Assembly: GCA_958450325.1 (NCBI GenBank)
Contig: OY288241.1
Span: 45,583,978 to 45,647,977 of the forward strand
DNA: 64,000 nt
From: Agrostemma githago
Taxonomy: Eukaryota; Streptophyta; Magnoliopsida; Caryophyllales; Caryophyllaceae
Direction: 5' to 3'
A program made the position numbers and the translations under genes. Positions 22,001-32,050 of this stretch are shown here, one piece after another (positions within the stretch are counted from its first letter, which is position 1; every line of letters starts with the position of its first letter). Below the pieces are notes generated by a model, which was given only the letters and a program-made list of their open reading frames with translations, made no database searches and was not told where the DNA came from.

Positions 22001-23581
22001 AGAAAGCGATATGCGTAAGCAATGCAAGAGAGTATTTAGTAGTGATCTTGACAGCAAAATGTTAACGTACCCAAGTCTTTCTTCGCCTGATCTGTTTTTC
22101 CTTGTTCTTGTAGTTTCATGTACCTCTCGTGAGCCCTCTTCTTTTCTACCTCCTCCCTGCCAACGTCATTTAAAATCAGCAAGTGTGTTCTAGCTTTCAG
22201 TTGAGCATCAAGTGACAAATACGGAACCAATTGAAGATATAAAAAGTAAAAGAGAAATCAACGGGAAAACTAGTAAATGCAAATTTCCCGTCTAAATTAT
22301 TAGTAAAATAATGTAATATTACAATCTAAATGAGGAAATAATATACAGAAAATGTTCTTCACAAAAACTTTTGTAAATACAATAAATGTCTTTAACATAT
22401 ACTCCCATTACTTGATCGTTCTAATAAATACGAACCACCAATATTTAACTTGACAAAATATATGAATACATTTTTTTACTTCTAAATATTGAAATAAATA
22501 CGCTGCACATGGTGCACGGGCTTTGCATTAGAAATATACTCCAATAGGTTCAAGTTTCCAATCAAAACAGTAACGATATTTCAAGGGGACGAAAAGCCAA
22601 ATATCCTAACATGCTCTCACTAAAGACAAGAGACTAATCAATCTGATGGATCAACTTATCAGTTTATTGAACGGAGCGAAGAAACTATAACTCTGAGTTC
22701 AATTAAAAGAAGAAAGAAGATATAGTTAAGGCGTAGGCAAACCTCTCACGTCGTGAAAGCTCAGTTGCATTAACCTTTGGAGACATTGGCTTCCGAACAC
22801 TGATTTCCGGGAAATCATTAACCAGGTTATACTTTCCTTCCGCATCTGTCAAAACATACACGTAAAACAAAATAAAAACAACTAATACTACTCCAGCTTT
22901 ATAACTACTAAATAGCTTACAGTACAATTGACCTTGATTAAATTACTACGGATCATAATTACTTAACATTTACATAAAACTGGAAACATTACCTACGGAC
23001 AAAACGTTCTCCTTTTCATTAAATGAAACATGATCGGGCTTTAAATTGGTGGCCATAGCTGAAGAAGATGATGTTCTGTGAAACATTCTGGGTGAAGATG
23101 TGGACTTCAAATTAGTGGTCACGACTGAGGAAGATGGTGTTTTCTGAAACACTGTAGGACGCCTTATCATTGAAAAGGTAGTTGGAGGGTTTGTCCATAT
23201 GCCATCAGATTCTTCATCTTTTGAAGTAGGAGATTGTTGGTTTTTCATGGTAGGTTGGTGGGTTTTAAGTACGGTGGGTTGAGATCTTGGGGTAGGAAGT
23301 ATATGACCTTCCCGAGCAAAAGGGGCCTGAGTTTTCGAGGGAGGTTGATGTGATATTGGAGTAGGAGGTTGTTGGAATTTTTGGGTGGGAAGTTGTTGAC
23401 CTTTTATGATGGGAGGTTGTTGGTTATGTTTAGGGTGAAATGGTCCCCATCTTTCAGTAGTAGAAACCTCGTAAGAAGTAACATTTTTTTCAAAACCAGT
23501 TGACCTCTTCAATGTTTGTCTTGTACCAGGTTCTAAATTTTCCACCATCTCCGCAGAGGTACGTTTGCTTCGATAAGTCAT
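19059..23581 (-). CDS. TNPA-like protein, plant transposase Ptta/En/Spm family, multi-exon
   Basis: TNPA proteins bind subterminal motifs of CACTA elements and help excision. The likely start is the ATG at 23581 ('MTYRSKRTSAEMVENL'), opening a Pro/Gln/Thr-rich exon to about 22990. Smaller exons follow, then recognisable Ptta/En/Spm segments: 'NWRRVNAKYKADIIKLI' (about 20450-20400), 'SVRQYRHYLKKTFFQPKKKK' (about 20255-20185), 'HTTGSTSYANIRADF' (about 19965-19920) and a coiled coil 'EENKGMKKKNEELQLKY' (about 19350-19300). The last exon joins at 19198 to about 19107 and ends at a TGA at 19059-19061. An exon-sized unit is repeated four times at 20596-22990, so the true splice pattern is uncertain. 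A Stowaway MITE lies in an intron. I see no certain disabling change, but the whole frame cannot be verified by eye. Confidence 0.65.
20590..22990 (-). repeat. Fourfold repeated exon-intron unit in the TNPA-like gene
   Basis: A unit encoding 'DAEGKYNMVNDF' followed by 'HKPMSAKVN' and, in longer copies, 'FNEKENVLS' occurs near 20640-20570, 21310-21050, 21690-21430 and 22850-22770 plus 23020-22980. The two middle copies are about 390 bp apart and highly similar in exon and intron, so they are a recent local duplication. Confidence 0.75.
20854..21040. mobile_element. Stowaway-type MITE
   Basis: A 187-bp element with CTCCCTCCGTTCC at one end and GGAACGGAGGGAG at the other, flanked by TA (20852-20853, 21041-21042). 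This is the standard Tc1/mariner-derived Stowaway structure. It lies in an intron of the TNPA-like gene. Confidence 0.93.
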
Positions 23582-24096
23582 CCTGACACCAATTAAAAAA
23601 CACATATTAGTTATCACAAAAAAAATCAAGCTTACACACCTCATTTGTTGGAATCAATGCATGCATATGAGGATGAACACAATAAGTGAAATACACACAT
23701 CATACATCTATATACTTCAAGACAATCAATCCATCATTCAAACAATAGACAACTAAAATATGTAATTTCCACAGTATAATCCATCCCTTGTGAATTACGA
23801 ATTACACTTTAGGGTCCAACGGAAAGGCATTATGCAGCACCTAGCTGGTACCTCACAAACGACCACGTTCCTGACTCTCCAAATGAAATAAAAATATTAG
23901 TGTCTTCATAAATACGATACTCGTGCCACCTATCCTTTAAAGGAACGTCATCCAATGAAAATATTAGTTAGTAAACTAATAGTATAAACAAATAATATAT
24001 AACTAGCAAATACTGCATAACAAAAAAAAACATTTAATTGTCAATTCGACGATCAAGTCTCTCCCGTCTCAATCAAGTCTCTAGGCTTAGTCCTAA

Positions 24097-27000
24097 TCAC
24101 AAACGACCATCCTTTTTGCATCTCATCTTGTATAAAAACACTTGCTTGGCTTGAGATGAGAAAACAAAAGGATCGTCTGATAAATTACGACCTGTGTGCA
24201 TCAACTTAGAAAAGTTGACACAAACACTCCCATCTTCAAAACTCTTGATGCCTCTATGTATGTCTACCCAATCACAACGAAACATAACAACTTTGTATTG
24301 CCCAAAATAATCTAACTCATAAATTTCCCTAATCTTCCCATAATACTCTTGCCCATCAGCTTCAACCATGATTCCAGAATTCTGCGTTTTCAGATTTTTC
24401 TCTCGATCAACCGTTAGAAACTTGTAACCATTGATCATAATTCCGGTCATTCTTTTGGCATAGCTATGTAAGCCACCTGCCAAAGCTTTTCGTATTTGTC
24501 CTTTTGAGGTGCTTCCATCCAAGTTGTGAACCTGTGAAAAGAAATACAAATATACAATGTCATCACAAATTTCGTTTAATGCAAATGTAATGTTGTGCAT
24601 TTCAAATTTCTCTAGAACAAAGAACCTAATGTTGAAGCCAATCTATTAGTTCATTGATGATCCATTCATTTTCATTACTTGCGGTAGCTATATTTTTACT
24701 CTCTTGGCGCTTTTGATTGAGGAACACCCTGGAAACAATTATTTCAAAATCAAGTTTCATTGTTAGCTTGTTTAAGACAAAGAGACATCATCATAATTTT
24801 AAAAGTATTAACTTTTAAGTATGTACACTTACTTTATGACCTCATTCATTTCATCACAATGAAGTAAAACATAACGGTGCGCTTGTCGTGCACTTTTATC
24901 ATCCAAGCGTACCTTTTCCGTCATCCCAATAACTCGACCACCCGACTGAAACAAATAACTACTCATATTTACACTAACATCATCATTTCTCTTAGGTCTA
25001 TTATGGATTGTCTCAACGCCCTCCAAGTATCTTGAACAAAATGTGATAGTTTCTTCCAGTAGAAAGCCTTATGCAATAGATCCTTCGGGCTGAGCATTGT
25101 TGCTCACGTAAGATTTGAGGTGAGCCAAGTACCTAAAATTTTTGTAATTACAAGTTAGTTATATAACATAAGTTTAAAAAAATACTTTCAAAATTAAGAT
25201 ACTTACCTTTCAATGGGGTACATCCAACGATATTGCACTGGTCCACCAAATTTTGCCTCCTCTACTAAGTGAATCAGAAGATGAACCATTATAGTGAAAA
25301 AGGTGGGTACAAATTCGATTTCCATACGACAGAGTATAAGTGCAATTTTGGGTTGAAGGTCATCAAGCTCTTTCTTATCAAGTGTTGTAGAGCATAAATA
25401 TTTGAAAAAAGACGACAACTCTCCAAGCAAATCAATAACTTTTGTCGCCTTGGATGCTCTCAATGCTACCGGAAGTATATCTTGCATTAAGACATGGTTA
25501 TCGTGACTCTTAAGATTAATGAGTTTTCTTTGTTTCATATTCACACATCTAGAGATGTTCGATCCATAACCATCAGGAGCTTTAATTTTCAAGAGGACTC
25601 TTAAAAATCTTTCTTTTTCCTCATTAGACATGGAGTATGAAGCTGGGGGCTTGGAAGGTTCACCATTAGACCGATCTTGGAGCCAGAGATGTTTTTTAAT
25701 ACCCAACTTCTCAAGACCACTCCTTGCATTTTCACTGTCTCTACTTTTATCCATATCTAAGAGTGTCCCTAATATGTTGTCGATATGCATAACATCTAAG
25801 TTGTGTCTTAAAGAATTATACTCCCAGTACGGCAATTCAAAAAATATACTCTTTTTGTTCCAAAGATTATCGACACTCTCCTGGCTACTCTCACCGAAAA
25901 CGTCTCTCGACACACCGACTTCTCTAGCTCTAGTTTTTCTCTTCAACCGCTTATGTGTCTTCCCATAAATGTACTCAATTTCCTGCTGCTCTCTTAATAC
26001 ATCGGATCCAGTAAGGGATTTTGGAGCGACACCTAACTCTATGGTTCCATCAACTAAATCAGCCTGAGAACGAAAATGATGATCAAGAGGTAGCAATTTT
26101 CTGTGTCCTATATAACAAATCTTACCACCAAATCGTCCAGAACATATGGAATTGGTGCATCGAGGACAAGCATTATAACCTGATGTGCTCCATCCAGATA
26201 ACATAGCATATGCAGGGAAGTCATTAATAGTACTATGTAAAGCTGCTCTCAATATGAAATTTCCTCCTTCATATGCATCATAAGCATCGACACCACTCCA
26301 TAATAATTTCAACTCATGGAGTAACGGTTGCATAAACACATCAATGTCATTACCCGGACCAGATTTTCCAGGAATAATACACGAAAGAATAAATGAAGAT
26401 GGTTTCATGCACAACCATGGTGCCAAGTTATAGGGAATCAGAATAATAGGCCACGTGCTATACGTGGTATTCACCAAGCGATATGGGTTAAAGCCATCTG
26501 TTGCCAAAGCTAACCTTACACTTCTAGGATCAGAGGCAAATGTAGGATAACGAGAGTCAAATTGTTCCCAAGCCAATGCATCAGATGGGTGTCTAAGCTT
26601 TCCATCTTTCACACGTTCATTATGATGCCATCTCATATCCTCTGCTGTTTTGGATGACATATAAAGCCTCTTCAATCTAGGAATGAGTGGAAAGTACCTC
26701 ATTACTTTGCTAGGTTCACCCTTACCTGGTACAGGGATAACTTTTTCCTTCACACCTCCTCGATTTTTAACTGTTTTCCATCTGGACGTGTGACAAACAC
26801 TACACTCTTGTCTTTCAGAATTGTTCCCCCAATATAACATGCAATTGTTTGGACAAGCATGAATTTTTTCTTATCCAAGACCCAAATCACTTATTATCTT
26901 CTTACCCTCATAATAAGATGATGGAAACTCTGTAACTTGTGGAAATGCTTGAAGTAAAAGCTCAAGCAACATGTTGTATGACTCAATAGGCCAATGAAAC

Positions 27001-27617
27001 ATACATTTAATGTGAAACAAGTTCAAAAGGAAGGACAATTTTGAGTAAGACTGACACCCTTTGTAAAGTTGTTCGCTTGCTGCTTCAAACATTTTTGAAT
27101 ATTTTACCTCTTCTCCTTTGTTGACTGAAGGGGGTTGGTTAAACTCATAATCAGACTCATTATCATATTCATGAGCAAACTCGGTATCAGATTCAACATT
27201 GGTATTAAATCCCATATCCATATCATCATCTATCTCAAGTGAGTCATTACCTATATCATCACTAATTTGTTTAGAAGAACTAGAAGCATCTACCCCAAAG
27301 ACCGCATTTAACAAACCACTCATATCATCACGTCCAGGTAAGGCTTCTCCATTATTTTGTTCATTGATTTCAAGAACATCATCAAGAACATCTCTTTTAC
27401 CATGTCAAATCCAATTTGTATATTTCTGGTAAAACCCTTTGAACAAAATATGTCCCTCTACATCACTGAGTGTTAACCAACGCCGTAACTTACAACTCTT
27501 ACAGGGGCATTTCGTTTTTTCATCTACTAGGTTCTCCTTTGCTAGCTCAAGAAATTTCAAACATCCATTTATGTAGTCGGGATGATCATTTGGCAAGCTA
27601 ATCCAACTAGTATTCAT
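24097..27617 (-). pseudogene. TNPD-like CACTA transposase (tnp2 family), three in-frame stops
   Basis: TNPD/tnp2 is the catalytic transposase of CACTA elements. The ATG at 27617 starts a transposase-associated domain ('CPCKSCKLRRWLTLSDVEGH'). The long exon to 25203 carries the tnp2 domain ('FASDPRSVRLALATDGFNP', 'LRHNLDVMHIDNILG') and a DUF4218-type end ('PVQYRWMYPIER'), followed by a GTAAG donor. The next exons (about 25133-24836 and 24730-24610) lead to a DUF4216-type exon (about 24533-24097) ending 'MRCKKDGRL'. Stops: TGA at 27405-27407 where Trp is expected, TAA at 26871-26873 where Tyr is expected (before 'EKIHACPNNCMLYWGN'), and TAA at 25069-25071. The first two lie in one otherwise open frame, so point mutations and not frameshifts broke it. 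Confidence 0.85.
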
Positions 27618-29665
27618 GTCTACAAGTCATAAGAGGTTAAGTTCACATAAAATTTATTTCATAAACCAAAAAATTACTTTAGAAACAATTGCAATAATAT
27701 TGTGAGAGAAAACACTCTTAATTATGATATAAAATTTCATCACCTCATCATAATTTTTTGATATAATATAAAATTTCAATCACTTCATCATAATTTTTTA
27801 ATATAGCATAATTAATTGAGGTTTATAGTCTTAAGAACTCTTTTTGGGATTCAAAAGACTTTTGGTAGATATCGAAAAACGAATGATTACTCTTATTTAT
27901 AATATAGAATTTCATCATCATATTATAATTTGTCGATGTCGAATAATTTTACAACTGTTATATGTAATAAATTCATCACTTGATGTGAAAAAAATATGAA
28001 ATTTACACTCTAAGTAAAACATTTTTTACCACAAATCAAATTATTTCATTTTTATAATTTATTTTACGATAATGATTTTAAATAATGAACTCTAAAGGTT
28101 TTTACCTCAGAATTGTAAAATATCACATTAATGTAATAAATTAAATATATATTATAATAATTGAAAGATTCTCTAATTGATTTTTCTTACTATTTATAAT
28201 ATTTTCCTAGTTTGAGGTTTGATGAAACGGACCAATAAGATCACTAAAAAAAGCTTCAAATATATAAATATATTGATATTGATTGATTTATTGGTGGTCG
28301 TATTCATGAAATAAAGCGATCGAAATGTGAAAACAAATTCCCAAATGTTTTTTATCATCTCTCAATGGCTTTATATTACTTTTTTTTAGTTATACTACGA
28401 TGTTCTTAATGCTAGATTTAATATTAGCTTTGATTAATCATTAAGACGAAATAGATGCTATATTACTTTTTTTAGTTATAATACGAAGTTCTTAATGCAA
28501 GATAATGATTAATATTAACTTTAATTGATTATTAAGATGAAAGAAGATGAAAATGTAAATCAATCAAAATATTAAGATTTTTGTAGAAAGCTATTAAGCT
28601 TTCTTAATAACAACACATTTATGTTTTAAGTAAAATATCAAGTTTTCTTTGCCTCAAATAATTGCTAGTCATTAGTATTATTAGTAATTTACTTGAAACT
28701 AATACTCAAAATATTATTAGTAATTGCAAGAAATTTTTATAATGTAAAAAAATCGAAATCGTTAAATTATCGAGTTTAATAACACAAGAAATCTTTATAA
28801 TGTAATTAGTAATGTTCAAATAAGTAATTAAGGGAAGGACGATGTTGTTTTTTCTCGCAATATATATATATATATATACATATATAGATATATATACATA
28901 CATATATAGACACACACACACATATATATATATACACACACACATATATATATATATACACAAATATATATAATTTTACATTTTTACCAAAAAAATAACA
29001 GCAATGCATATCAATATACCAGAAAACATTAGTATCAATCATGAACTGTGCGGGAGAACAAGGAATATAGAACAAACAAAACAAGCACCACCAGATAATC
29101 CGCACAAAATATACCGACATACCAGCAAAATTACTATAATGAACAAAATAAAAACCAGCCAACGAAGCATACTACAAATCCGCACCAACTAAAACCAAAT
29201 CGACAACAGACCTAATAAAATACGTAACTAGCATACAAAATAAACAAAAAAATTGATCGATGAATGTAAGTTCTGATAATCGACCCACGTACCTGATAAA
29301 ATCAGTGCCTGATAATCGGTGAGAAACTTCTGAATAAAAGTGAAAGGTTCCGATAATCGACCCACATGTATCATGAACAAGTCGATTAATTAAAAAACAA
29401 GCATCCAAAAATTCACAGAAAAATAAACAAAACAAACAACTAGTATAGTTATCACGATGAAGTTAAATCGATTCAAACCAATAAAGTTGATAAATTGAAC
29501 AACAAAGTTAAGAAATTAAGCAATAAACACTACAAGAGAATAATTATTAACCAACATTTGTATTATTACATAACATAGTTACTTCACTTTGAAGGTGCAA
29601 ACACTCCATTTAAGCTGAAGATGTGGGGAAAGAGGGGGAGAAGCCCAAACAAGGAGACTGGGGAA
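27618..29665. other. CACTA-1 5' region upstream of TNPD; AT-rich
   Basis: Non-coding, very AT-rich sequence with a TA/CA microsatellite at 28856-28975. It should contain the TNPD promoter and leader. From about 29580 the sequence leads into the captured PLD piece; a short in-frame stretch at 29621-29665 does not look like PLD and may come from another source. Confidence 0.45.
28856..28975. repeat. TA / CA microsatellite
   Basis: Runs of ATATATATAT alternate with ACACACACAC and ATACATACAT. Long ORFs on the - strand (28706-28963, 28806-29162) consist of Tyr/Ile/Val/Cys runs from this repeat and are not genes. Confidence 0.9.
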
Positions 29666-30898
29666 ATACCGGAAAGTGCTTCTGTTCAAGCGATTTTAGA
29701 CTGGCAAAGGAGGACCATGTCAATGATGTATAAGGATGTTATCATTGCTATGCAATCTAGAGGTATTGAGGAGAATCCGAGAAACTATTTGACATTCTTT
29801 TGTTTAGCCAATCGTGAGGTAAACAAGAGTGGAGAGTATGAGCCTTCAGAACAGCCTGAAGCTGGCTCTGACTATGAGAAAGCCTAGCAGAATCGACGGT
29901 TTATGATCTATGTTCATTCAAAAATGATGATAGGTATGTCTGACATTGTACCCCTTTCATCTCCCTCGTTTGAGTTCAATATTTGCATTTCCTGGTTGGA
30001 AAAATAGTGTTGAGTTTCAGGTTATATACAGAGTATATTTTAAATAAATGCATCATTGATGGATGACGGAGTTATGTGGATCTGTTCACCAAAATGTTAC
30101 TCTTATTTGCAACCTGTTTATTTATTGTTTTAACATTACTAGTACAGTAGTACTAGTATAGTACTCCCTTCGATTCTTACGAATTGCGACATTTGTCTCT
30201 CTAGGCATATTCAATTGAATTGCTACATTTCTATAATGAGTAAGTTTTGTTAGTGGGTATGTTTTACTGTGAGACCCACCATCCACACTCACAACCTTAT
30301 TTTTAGTGCAAAAAGTAAATATTGCAATTCGTAAGAATCGGAGGGAGTATTACTTTCGATTTCCTGGAGTTTATATTATGAGGTTAATGACACTAATAAA
30401 TCATACTCCGTAGTTACCAAGCCAGCAACTTATAAGATAATGCCATACCTTTTTCTTGCAGTGGATGATGAATACATCATTGTTGGATCTGCCAATATCA
30501 ACCAAAGGTCAATGGACGGTGCTCGTGACTCGGAAATAGCCATGGGTGCATACCAGCCGCACCACCTGTCCACCCGGAACCAACCAGCCCGTGGCCAAAT
30601 TCATGGCTTCCGTATGTCCTTGTGGTATGAGCACCTAGGCATGCTTCACGACTCTTTCTCGCACCCTCAAAGTCAGCAATGTGCCGAGAAGGTCAATCAA
30701 GTTGCCGATAAATACTGGGACATGTATTCGAGTGAGTCACTTGAGCGTGACTTGCCGGGTCATCTACTTCGTTACCCAATTGGTGTTTCAAGTGACGGGG
30801 ATATCACTGAGCTCCCAGGGTTTGAGTGCTTCCCGGACACTAATGCACGGGTGACTGGTACTAAGTCCGACTACCTCCCACCTATCCTGACCACCTAA
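29666..30898 (+). pseudogene. Captured 3' end of a phospholipase D alpha gene (two exons and intron)
   Basis: PLD alpha hydrolyses phosphatidylcholine and related lipids to phosphatidic acid. Homology starts at 'IPESASVQAILDWQRRTM' (29666). Exon a ends at 29933 (ATAG|GTATG); exon b (30462-30898) starts after TTGCAG. The splice restores the second HKD motif, H-S-K-M-M-I-V-D, followed by 'EYIIVGSANINQRSMDGARD'. The C-terminus 'KSDYLPPILTT' and its TAA are typical of PLD alpha. Only about 235 of roughly 810 residues are present; the C2 domain and first HKD are missing. A TAG at 29885-29887 replaces the Gln codon expected between 'YEKA' and 'QNRRFMIYVH'. A Stowaway MITE sits in the intron. The orientation is opposite to the transposase genes. 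It is a captured fragment, not a working gene. Confidence 0.92.
30164..30347. mobile_element. Stowaway-type MITE inside the captured PLD intron
   Basis: A 184-bp element with CTCCCTTCGATTCTTACGAA at the left and TTCGTAAGAATCGGAGGGAG at the right, flanked by TA (30162-30163, 30348-30349). It is related in ends but not in body to the MITE at 20854. Confidence 0.92.
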
Positions 30899-32014
30899 AC
30901 TAATCATTCTCTAGATTCAACAGGTAACGACCACTTTTCTGTTGTTGCTCAATCCGTAATCGACAAATTTGGTTAATTCAATAAGCTGATTAATCGACAA
31001 AATTACTCATTTAAATTGAATTAATCGTGAACTAATAATCGTGAATTCATTAGTAAACGAATTGAATTCATTAATCGTGAACTAATAATCGTGAATTCAT
31101 TAATCGTGAACTAATAATCGTGAACTAATCATCGTGAACTAATAAACGAATTCATTAAATTGAATTAATCGTGAATTCATTAGTAAACAAATTCAAATTA
31201 CTAATAATCGTGAACTAATCGTGAACTAATAGTAAACTAATTACTATTAAGAAATGATAATCGTGATTAAGAAATCAACGATTATGATGATGATAATTGA
31301 CGATTAATCGAAACTATTTGAAATCAATAATTGACAAAATTAAGAAATTACTAGATGAATTTGTTTCCTGAATAATGAACGATGATAATCGGTATGTGAT
31401 AACGATGATGATGATACGAAGTGAAGTCAAATCAACGATGATAATCGTGATTCATGAATAAATAAGGAACGTTATAAATAAGGAACGAAGGAGCGTGATT
31501 CATGAAGGAGGAAAAGCAGCGTATATTTGGGGATTTGGTAAGATTGATAATGGCGGTAATTTGCTTTCAATTACTACGTTTTTAGGTTTCAGACCCTTTG
31601 AGCGCGGTTCTGAAATTTGGGGATGAAATTTGGGGATATTTAGTATAAGCTGTATTATACTAATTAGTATATAAGCTGTATATTCGGGGATGAAATTATA
31701 AAACACCGCTAGCATGATACTCCGTATTTAGTATATTTGGGGATGAAATTTGTTATTATAAGCTGTATTATACGCATATATTTTACTTTGTTTTAGGAAA
31801 TTAGGTGATTCATGAAGGAGTATGTTTTAATTTGTTTTTCAATAATATGTTCTCATATATTTCATTCACCGTGCACATACATAATATGTTTCGTTTTAAT
31901 ATGTTTTAATTTGTTTATGAATTATTATATTAATTATATAATTCTCGACACATTAAAGGGTAGACAAAGAAAATTTGATAAAGGTAAGGGTAGACACTTA
32001 TAAAAGTGTCCAGC
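30899..32014. other. CACTA-1 right interior with degenerate minisatellite
   Basis: From about 30955 to 31330 the sequence is built of irregular repeats of AATCGTGAACTAAT and GTGAATTCATTA, all AT-rich. The rest, to the right terminus, is non-coding AT-rich DNA including a repeated TTTGGGGATGAAATTTG (near 31615 and 31737). No gene is supported. Confidence 0.6.
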
Positions 32015-32050
32015 TTAAAGCGTCGAGAATTTAGTGATTTTGTAGTAGTG

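Larger units (their letters stand above)
18331..32050 (-). mobile_element. CACTA-1: En/Spm transposon with TNPA-like and TNPD-like genes and captured PLD fragment
   Basis: Both ends read CACTACTACAAAATC (15-bp perfect terminal inverted repeat) and the 3-bp duplication ATC flanks the element (18328-18330, 32051-32053). Rejoining the flanks restores the Athila-like sequence. Subterminal regions repeat the motif TCTCGACGCTTTAA. Both transposase genes read on the - strand: TNPD-like (24097-27617), then TNPA-like (19059-23581), the order seen in En/Spm. A phospholipase D alpha 3' end (29666-30898) and two Stowaway MITEs lie inside. TNPD has three in-frame stops, so the copy is not autonomous now. 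Confidence 0.93.

Noticed and set aside
25630..25968. 112-codon + strand ORF and a further one at 26021-26206
   Set aside because: They are shadows of the TNPD coding exon on the opposite strand.
28706..29162. Overlapping ORFs rich in Tyr, Ile, Val and Cys
   Set aside because: They are translations of a TA/CA microsatellite.
29666..30898. A functional host phospholipase D gene
   Set aside because: Only the 3' third is present, it has an in-frame stop, and it lies entirely inside CACTA-1.
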